From JBBSUX01 sp038234045 (GTDB lineage: Bacteria > Pseudomonadota > Gammaproteobacteria > Burkholderiales > Burkholderiaceae_C): a DNA stretch of 9,122 nucleotides. Under the pieces are notes generated by a model. The model did not search any database and was not told where the DNA came from. It worked only from the letters and a program-made list of their open reading frames with translations. The position numbers were made by a program, and so were the translations under genes. Within the stretch, counting starts at the first letter, position 1, and each line of letters opens with the position of its first letter. Where the stretch lies: positions 1 to 9,122 of the forward strand of contig JBBSUX010000139.1 in the NCBI GenBank assembly GCA_038234045.1, given 5' to 3'. Shown piece by piece: positions 1 to 9,122 of this stretch.

Positions 1-488
1 GCGAGTTGCTGCGCCGCCGCCATGCCGGCTGGGCCGGAGCCCACAACCGCGACCTTTTTACCGGTGCGGTGCGGCGCCACCCGCGGCGTGACCCAGCCTT
101 CAGCCCAGGCGCGGTCGATGATGGCGTGTTCGATCGACTTGATGCCGACCGGGTCGTCGTTCACATTGAGTACGCAAGCCGCCTCGCAAGGCGCAGGGCA
201 GATGCGGCCGGTGAATTCCGGAAAGTTGTTGGTTGAATCGAGCACCGCGAAGGCGTTCTTCCAGTCCTGCTGAAACACCAGATCGTTGAAGTCCGGAATG
301 ATGTTGTTGACCGGGCAGCCGCTGTTGCAGAACGGCGTGCCGCAATCCATGCAGCGCGCGCCCTGAATGCCAGCTTGTTCGTCGTTGATCGCGACGACAA
401 ACTCGCGGTAGTTTTTCAGGCGCTCGGGAACGGGCTTGTAGCCTTCCTCGACGCGCTCGTATTCCATGAAGCCGGTGATTTTTCCCAT
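1..488 (-). CDS. gltD: Glutamate synthase [NADPH] small (beta) subunit, 5' part only
   Basis: The small subunit takes electrons from NADPH through FAD and passes them via iron-sulfur clusters to the large subunit GltB, where 2-oxoglutarate plus glutamine-derived ammonia become glutamate (cytoplasm). The first 162 codons are visible and the rest lies beyond the left edge. The start is an ATG at 488-486, giving MGKITGFMEYERV, the usual N-terminus of bacterial GltD; a weak AGGA lies 10 nt upstream. Seen in order: a first cysteine group C46, C49, C54, C58 (RCMDCGTPFCNSGCP), a second group C97, C101, C105 (ICPAPCEAAC), and the start of the FAD-binding Rossmann fold VAVVGSGPAGMAAA at about 146-159. 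These are the hallmarks of the GltD/dihydropyrimidine dehydrogenase N-terminal ferredoxin-like domain. It lies 56 bp after gltB and is almost certainly cotranscribed with it. No frameshift or odd codon use is seen in the visible part. Confidence 0.96.
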   Translation of the reverse strand, partial: MGKITGFMEYERVEEGYKPVPERLKNYREFVVAINDEQAGIQGARCMDCGTPFCNSGCPVNNIIPDFNDLVFQQDWKNAFAVLDSTNNFPEFTGRICPAPCEAACVLNVNDDPVGIKSIEHAIIDRAWAEGWVTPRVAPHRTGKKVAVVGSGPAGMAAAQQL

Positions 489-512
489 GATGGCGATGTC
501 CTGAATGCGTTG

Positions 513-533
513 GCGTGCGGGCTAGCGTGCGGG
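513..533. repeat. Short direct repeat in the gltB-gltD gap
   Basis: GCGTGCGGG occurs at 513-521 and again at 525-533 (12-bp period) inside the 56-bp gap between gltB and gltD. No terminator or promoter is visible in the gap. The repeat may be chance in GC-rich DNA, and no function is claimed. Confidence 0.4.
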
Positions 534-544
534 AGCTACGGCGC

Positions 545-5407
<4,863 letters not shown>

Positions 5408-5457
5408 GGCGTGCTCTTTCTGGTCGATGCACACGCCGCGCGCGTGCTGAGGGAGAG

Positions 5458-5486
5458 AGCATATTGCAGTGCAATATCGATGCCAA
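5458..5486 (-). promoter_or_regulatory. Predicted sigma70-type promoter of gltBD
   Basis: On the minus strand TTGGCA (5486-5481) is followed after exactly 17 nt by TATGCT (5463-5458), matching the -35 and -10 consensus at 5 of 6 and 4 of 6 positions. Transcription would start near 5451, giving a leader of about 45 nt before the gltB ATG at 5407. The position just upstream of gltB and downstream of the RAYT-like gene implies that gltBD has its own promoter. This is a sequence prediction only. Confidence 0.6.
5461..5477. promoter_or_regulatory. Perfect palindrome in the gltB promoter, candidate operator
   Basis: ATATTGCA (5461-5468) and TGCAATAT (5470-5477) are exact inverted copies around one central base. 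The palindrome fills most of the spacer and overlaps the first three bases of the predicted -10 box, the classic place for a repressor to block RNA polymerase. The TGCA-N-TGCA core suits a homodimeric DNA-binding protein. The regulator is not identified. Confidence 0.55.
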
Positions 5487-5491
5487 GGCTT

Positions 5492-5557
5492 TTAATTGGG
5501 GTCAGATACCGTTTATGCCGCAGCGAAAATCGATAGCCTTAAATCAGGGACATATCA
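5492..5557. repeat. Pair of RAYT-associated-type motifs downstream of the RAYT-like gene
   Basis: Two related AT-then-G-rich strings lie 47 bp apart: TTAATTGGGGTCAGATACC at 5492-5510 and TTAAATCAGGGACATATCA at 5539-5557. Both begin TTAA and carry a GGG core followed by CA. GGGGTCAGA and CAGGGACA strings of this sort are, from memory, common next to Y1/RAYT transposase genes in beta- and gammaproteobacteria. They stand between the RAYT-like gene stop and the gltB promoter, and the first ends 6 bp from the -35 box. Function unknown; possibly remnants of the element's recognition sites. Confidence 0.4.
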
Positions 5558-5597
5558 TTAGTAAGAGCGGACAGCGCTTATTCCGCATGCGCTATCG
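5531..5597. repeat. Nested inverted repeats just past the RAYT-like stop codon
   Basis: An outer arm pair CGATAGC (5531-5537) and GCTATCG (5591-5597) encloses an inner pair GCGGA (5567-5571) and TCCGC (5582-5586). An alternative inner pairing uses AGCGC (5573-5577) and GCGCT (5589-5593). There is no following T-run, so this is a poor intrinsic terminator. A REP-like hairpin connected with the neighbouring RAYT-like gene is possible but unproven. Confidence 0.35.
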
Positions 5598-5604
5598 GTC
5601 TATT

Positions 5605-6297
5605 TTATTGACTATTTTTCGGCGGGCGACCAGGTCGTGAAGCCGAAACGCGCCGCTGCGCTTTTACTTTGAGCTGTGCGAGAAAAGCATCATCACCCAG
5701 CGCCCAGCCGGCACTTACGCCCTGCTTGAGTTGATCCGTGGATGCTGCGCCTAGCCCTTGCGCAACGCGATCCCGATAGGCCGACTCCCTCGCAAACGGG
5801 GTATTGCCGAGACCCCAGGTCAAGGGATGCGGCGTGATCCCGCGTTCCTGTCTCAGACCAGCGTAATGGCTATGGCTAGACCACCGGTAATCCTGCGCCC
5901 GCGTGACGATGCCTGCTTGCACGGGGATGAGATCGAAGAAAACCATCGTGTCGAGCAAGTACCGCTCCGCTTGAAGGATGGAGGAGCGATAACGCCCTTC
6001 CCACAAGGTGCCGCTGCGGCCATGCCGGTCATTGAAGCTGCGCACATAACTGCGTCCGACGCTTTGCATGAAACGCGAAAGCGCACTGCCTTCTTTGGGC
6101 GTAACCAGCAAATCCACGCGGCTCTCCATGAACACGTAGGCGTGCAGAGCTACGTCGTGCTCAGCAGCATGCTGGGTCAGCAGTTCCCACAGGCGCGCGC
6201 GGTCAACATCATCGACAAAAATCGGCTGACGGTTGTGGCCCCGCAGCGCGACACAGTGCAGCGCGCCATCGAGCGCCAAACGCGGAAGCCGTGCCAT
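5605..6297 (-). CDS. RAYT-like (Y1 transposase fold) protein with lost catalytic residues
   Basis: This 230-aa protein belongs to the Y1_Tnp/REP-associated tyrosine transposase family (COG1943). Family marks are the N-terminus MARLPRL, LRGHNRQPIFVDDVDR, LHAYVFM, FMQSVGRSYVRSFNDRHGR, GTLWEGRYRSS, YLLDTMVFFDLIPVQAG and YRWSSHSHY. In active members the HUH motif reads like MPNHVHLL; here it is MESRVDLL, so both metal-binding histidines are gone. The segment usually reading RYIELNPVRAG, which carries the nucleophilic tyrosine, is VFFDLIPVQAG, with Phe for Tyr. DNA cleavage is therefore not expected, although DNA binding may remain. The C-terminal half (HPLTWGLGNTPFARESAYRD onward) is an extension with a basic tail (RRVSASRPGRPPKNSQ). 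The frame is open and GC-rich like its neighbours, which argues against fresh decay. The ATG at 6297 has no clear Shine-Dalgarno. It lies 47 bp after the methyltransferase gene and 197 bp before gltB. It would probably be annotated simply as a transposase. Confidence 0.85.
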   Translation of the reverse strand: MARLPRLALDGALHCVALRGHNRQPIFVDDVDRARLWELLTQHAAEHDVALHAYVFMESRVDLLVTPKEGSALSRFMQSVGRSYVRSFNDRHGRSGTLWEGRYRSSILQAERYLLDTMVFFDLIPVQAGIVTRAQDYRWSSHSHYAGLRQERGITPHPLTWGLGNTPFARESAYRDRVAQGLGAASTDQLKQGVSAGWALGDDAFLAQLKVKAQRRVSASRPGRPPKNSQ

Positions 6298-6344
6298 ATC
6301 AGAGCAGCATGCCGAGGGCGCTTGTCTACGATCGCTGAGGCAAG

Positions 6345-7229
6345 TTAAGACGGCAGCACAAAACGCGTCCGCAGTAGCTCGTCAAGGCCAAACTGTGCGG
6401 CAATTTCCCGAAGACGTTCGCTCGCGGCGAGCTTCTTCTGACCCATGCGCCTCGCGATGATCAGCTCGTTCTTCATGCTGTGCTCCCAGCCCACGAGCTC
6501 GGTCACCGTCACCTGATAGCCGTTCGCCTCCAGGTACAGGCAGCGCATCACATTGGTGATCTGACTGCCGAGTTCACGCGTGTGCAGTGGGTGGCGCCAG
6601 AGCTCTGCCAGTGGCGTGCGAGCTAGCGCGAGCGCCTTGCCCTGCCGCAAAACGCCCGCGATCTCCGCCTGGCAGCAAGGCACCAAAACCATGGCCTTGG
6701 CTTGCTTGGCGAGGCCGAAAGCGATGGCGTCGTCGGTTGCGCTGTCGCAGGCATGCAGCGCCGTCACGACGTCTATCTGCGCGGGCAACGCATCGGAAGT
6801 GGTCGAATCTGCAACGCTCGTCGCCAAAAACGACATCCGGTCGAAACCTAACCGCGCTGCCAGCGCCTGCGAGCGTTCGACCAGCTCGGCCCGGGTTTCG
6901 ATGCCGTAGATATGGCCGGAACCCAGCGCCTGGAAGAACAGGTCATAGACGATAAATCCGAGATACGACTTGCCCGCGCCATGATCGGCAAGCGTCGCGC
7001 CTGCACCGCCATCAGGGAGCTCTCGCAGCAGGGTTTCGATGAACTGGAACAGGTGATAGACCTGCTTCAATTTACGGCGCGAATCCTGGTTCATGCGGCC
7101 GTCGGCTGTCAGGATGTGCAACTCTTTCAGCAACTCGACCAACTGACCCGGGCGGAGCTCGGCCGCAACCTCAGCTGCCACAGCTCGGGTTTTGTTCAGC
7201 GGTGCTGTTGATTGACGAGACTGCGGCAT
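6345..7229 (-). CDS. Class I SAM-dependent methyltransferase, Methyltransf_32-like
   Basis: The 294-aa product looks like a cytoplasmic SAM-dependent methyltransferase with unknown substrate. The SAM-binding motif I is LADHGAGKSYLGF at about 80-92, with an acidic residue after the second strand in IYGIETR (E111). The conserved VTALHACDSATDDAIAFGL (about 155-173) and VPCCQAE (183-189) are typical of the Methyltransf_32 type. An N-terminal helical part (RMNQDSRRKLKQVYHLFQFIE) precedes the fold. Starts are ambiguous. The ATG at 7229 has AGAGAGGA 13 nt upstream, and conserved sequence begins a few residues later. A GTG at 7295 would overlap the DUF1415 stop as GTGA, has AAGGA 9 nt upstream, and would give 316 aa. 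The extra codons include AGA, AAA and ACT, unlike the gene body, so 7229 is preferred. The first in-frame ATG at 7355 would overlap DUF1415 by 64 bp and is least likely. Confidence 0.85.
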   Translation of the reverse strand: MPQSRQSTAPLNKTRAVAAEVAAELRPGQLVELLKELHILTADGRMNQDSRRKLKQVYHLFQFIETLLRELPDGGAGATLADHGAGKSYLGFIVYDLFFQALGSGHIYGIETRAELVERSQALAARLGFDRMSFLATSVADSTTSDALPAQIDVVTALHACDSATDDAIAFGLAKQAKAMVLVPCCQAEIAGVLRQGKALALARTPLAELWRHPLHTRELGSQITNVMRCLYLEANGYQVTVTELVGWEHSMKNELIIARRMGQKKLAASERLREIAAQFGLDELLRTRFVLPS

Positions 7230-7291
7230 GGTGCGGGTACCGTCCTCTCTTGGTTTAGTCCGTTTGCCCGGATGACTTTTCACTGCTTGCG

Positions 7292-7882
7292 TCACGCTAT
7301 GTTTTCCTTGCGAGGAGTGAGCCGCGAATCCTGACCACTCATGACACGATGCCACCCATCGGTCCCAAGCCTTCGCAGAGTCTCCATATTGCGCTCATAG
7401 ATTTCTTCCGGGTCGGGAATCGCCGCAACGGCCTTGTCGATGCTTGCCTCCCGCAGCAGATGCAGCGTGGGCCAAGGGGCGCGATTGGTGAAGTTGGTGA
7501 TGTCGTCCGGTTCCTCTCCCGCGAACTGATAGTGGGGATGGAAGCTCGCCAGCTGCAACACGCTTTCCAGCCCCAGCGCACGCAATCGCCGCTCGGCCTC
7601 ACCGACCGTGAAATTGAACTCCAGAAATTCGTCTTGTCCGTGCGCCAACATCAGCAACGTGGTGTCATGAACGGCCGGATCTGCTGCTTGCAAACGCAGC
7701 GCTTCGTTTTCCAGATCGTCAAGCAGCTCCGCGAGGGTTTGGGCGCGGCAGATCGCATATCGCACCAGACCGCGCGACTCGACCGACCTTGCGAACGGAC
7801 AAAGGTTAAGCCCGATGACAGCGCGCAAGAGCCACTCGCGCGTGGCCTGGATGATTTCGGTATCGGTTGAAGTCACTTGCAT
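7292..7882 (-). CDS. DUF1415 family protein, function unknown
   Basis: This 196-aa protein matches what I know of the DUF1415 family (usually about 180-200 aa). Conserved-looking segments are GLNLCPFARSV (24-34, with Cys28), TLLMLAHGQDEFLEFNF (75-91), LASFHPHYQFAGEEPDDITNFTNRAPWP split across 111-138, and IYERNMETLRRLG near the C-terminus. The Cys, His pair (HPH) and acidic residues could bind metal, but this is a guess and no activity is assigned. No signal peptide or membrane segment is seen. The ATG at 7882 shares its A with the dgt stop (TGATG), so translation is probably coupled to dgt, and only a weak purine-rich stretch precedes it. The end lies next to the methyltransferase gene with 62 bp between (or a 4-bp overlap if that gene uses its GTG start). 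A longer in-frame extension upstream to 8224 lies entirely inside dgt and is rejected. Confidence 0.88.
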   Translation of the reverse strand: MQVTSTDTEIIQATREWLLRAVIGLNLCPFARSVESRGLVRYAICRAQTLAELLDDLENEALRLQAADPAVHDTTLLMLAHGQDEFLEFNFTVGEAERRLRALGLESVLQLASFHPHYQFAGEEPDDITNFTNRAPWPTLHLLREASIDKAVAAIPDPEEIYERNMETLRRLGTDGWHRVMSGQDSRLTPRKENIA

Positions 7883-9099
7883 CAGCCCAGCAAGCGTTGA
7901 CCGGTGATGCGCTCGTGTTCGCGCAAGGCAAAGCGATCCGTCATGCCGGCAATGTAGTCGGCGATTGCCCGGATGGGGTCGGGACTCTCGAAGTTGGATG
8001 GGAACGCAACCTGGTTGTTTCCATCGCCATCGTCTACGGGCGCAGAAAACGCCAGTGCACCATCTGGCAATTGAGCGGGATCGTTGCAATAGGCCGCAAA
8101 GAGCTCGCTCACCACCTGCCGGGCGCGGTTGGTGGTTTCCATTACCTGCGGGTGCCGGTACAGGTGCGTGAGCAGGAAATGTTTGAGATCCGCCGATTCG
8201 GCTCGCATCGCCGGGCTGAAACACAGCAACGCCGGCGCTTGCCGTACCGCGTCGGCGTCGGCAGGCCGAATCTCGTCCAGCGCTGCCCGCGTCGCATCGA
8301 TCACGTCGTAGACCTGAGCGCTCAACATTCGGCGAATGGTTTCGTACAGCAGCCGCTGGCGCGAGCCGGTGCGCGCCAGGGAGGGATGATCAGCCAGCGC
8401 GGAATCACGATATCGAACGAACAACGGCACGCCGGCCAATTGCTCCAGGGTGAGCACCCCGGAGCGCACGCCATCATCGATGTCATGAGCGTTGTAGGCA
8501 ATTTCGTCCGCCAGATTGCACAGTTGCGCTTCGAGCCCAGGCCGAGTGCGATCCAGAAAGCGGCGACCGACGCCATCAGGTTCTTGCGCTTCCAGCTGCT
8601 CGGCGTTGCGGCGCGAACAATGCTTGAGGATGCCTTCGCGCGTCTCGAAAGTGAGGTTCAAACCGTCGTAATCGGGATAGCGCTGCTCGAGCAAATCGAC
8701 CACGCGAAGACTCTGCAGGTTGTGCTCGAAGCCGCCATGCTCCTGCATGCAGGCATCGAGAGCATCCTGCCCGGCGTGGCCGAAAGGCGTGTGACCCAAG
8801 TCATGCGCCAGAGCGATGGCTTCCACCAGATCCTCTTCCAGGCCCAGCGTCCGGGCGATAGAGCGTGCCAGCTGCGCCACCTCCAGCGAATGCGTCAGAC
8901 GCGTGCGGAAAAGGTCACCCTCGTGATTCAGAAATACTTGCGTCTTGTAGACCAGTCGCCGGAATGCGCTGCTGTGAACAATGCGATCCCGGTCGCGCTG
9001 GTAGTCGCTACGTGTGGGAGCTTCAGGCTCACTAAATCTGCGGCCTCGCGTATGAGCAGCGTGACAAGCGTACGGCGCCAATATGGATATTTCAGTCAA
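7882..9099 (-). CDS. dgt: Deoxyguanosinetriphosphate triphosphohydrolase-like protein (HD domain)
   Basis: Members of this family hydrolyse dNTPs, classically dGTP, to the deoxynucleoside and triphosphate, and so help balance the nucleotide pool. The product is 405 aa, the usual length of the shorter (type 2) dGTPase-like proteins. The N-terminus carries TRSDYQRDRDRIVHSSAFRRLVYKTQVF (30-57), followed by the HD-domain metal ligands H70 (RLTHSLEVA), H99-D100 (LAHDLGHTPFGHAG) and D198 (LADEIAYNAHDIDDG), so the active site looks intact. H103, H108 and H126 are also conserved-type residues. The start is a TTG at 9099-9097 (TTGACTGAAATATCC) without a strong Shine-Dalgarno. A second TTG at 9081, giving LAPYA, the usual beginning in relatives, is an alternative. 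No ATG occurs in the stretch before the conserved region. In Burkholderiales dgt commonly follows aroB, which may lie just beyond the right edge. It begins the compact dgt-DUF1415-methyltransferase run. Confidence 0.93.
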   Translation of the reverse strand: MTEISILAPYACHAAHTRGRRFSEPEAPTRSDYQRDRDRIVHSSAFRRLVYKTQVFLNHEGDLFRTRLTHSLEVAQLARSIARTLGLEEDLVEAIALAHDLGHTPFGHAGQDALDACMQEHGGFEHNLQSLRVVDLLEQRYPDYDGLNLTFETREGILKHCSRRNAEQLEAQEPDGVGRRFLDRTRPGLEAQLCNLADEIAYNAHDIDDGVRSGVLTLEQLAGVPLFVRYRDSALADHPSLARTGSRQRLLYETIRRMLSAQVYDVIDATRAALDEIRPADADAVRQAPALLCFSPAMRAESADLKHFLLTHLYRHPQVMETTNRARQVVSELFAAYCNDPAQLPDGALAFSAPVDDGDGNNQVAFPSNFESPDPIRAIADYIAGMTDRFALREHERITGQRLLG

Positions 9100-9122
9100 G
9101 TAGAAATCTAGCTCGCTTACAC

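Noticed and set aside
5573..5593. Rho-independent terminator after the RAYT-like gene
   Set aside because: The AGCGC/GCGCT stem is only 5 bp with an 11-nt loop, and no T-run follows on the transcribed strand.
5605..6297. Annotating the RAYT-like gene as an active insertion sequence
   Set aside because: Catalytic residues are replaced, no element ends or target duplication are visible, and the gene sits in a compact, same-strand arrangement.
7882..9099. Considered whether the dGTPase with DUF1415 and methyltransferase forms an anti-phage defence island
   Set aside because: dNTP hydrolases can act in phage defence, but this one looks like the ordinary housekeeping type next to gltBD, with no defence-type partners, no compositional shift and no mobile-island borders.
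7867..9111. Plus-strand open frame (414 codons) opposite dgt
   Set aside because: Mirror of the dgt reading frame, which has an intact HD active site; the plus-strand product shows no recognisable motif.

Overview
All supported genes in this window lie on the minus strand, so they read from right to left. The protein families, the GC-rich codon use and the gene order (dgt, then gltB and gltD) point to a betaproteobacterium, most likely of the order Burkholderiales. Genus cannot be decided from the sequence. There are no tRNA or rRNA genes, no CRISPR array and no complete active insertion sequence.

In transcription order, the right end holds dgt (HD-domain dNTP triphosphohydrolase, TTG start). 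It is followed by a DUF1415 gene that overlaps the dgt stop by one base (TGATG), and then by a SAM-dependent methyltransferase of the Methyltransf_32 type. These three look like one tightly packed operon. A gene of the Y1/REP-associated transposase (RAYT) fold follows after 47 bp. It is an intact reading frame, but the HUH histidines and the expected catalytic tyrosine are all replaced, so it looks like a catalytically dead and possibly domesticated protein.

A gap of 197 bp (5408-5604) separates the RAYT-like gene from gltB. It contains two short motifs of a kind often seen beside RAYT genes, nested inverted repeats, and a good sigma70-type promoter for gltB. A perfect 17-bp palindrome lies between and over the promoter boxes. 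The rest of the window is the glutamate synthase pair: gltB (large subunit) and the first 162 codons of gltD (small subunit), cut by the left edge. Together they make glutamate from glutamine, 2-oxoglutarate and NADPH, the main ammonium-assimilation route with glutamine synthetase.

The most unusual points are: (1) an in-frame, roughly 130-bp, GC-rich, hairpin-forming insertion inside gltB, bounded by an 8-bp inverted repeat, which adds about 42 residues to an interdomain linker; (2) the dead RAYT-like protein directly upstream of gltB; and (3) the palindrome embedded in the gltB promoter. None is a proven new system. They are the places where the sequence departs from a routine housekeeping locus.
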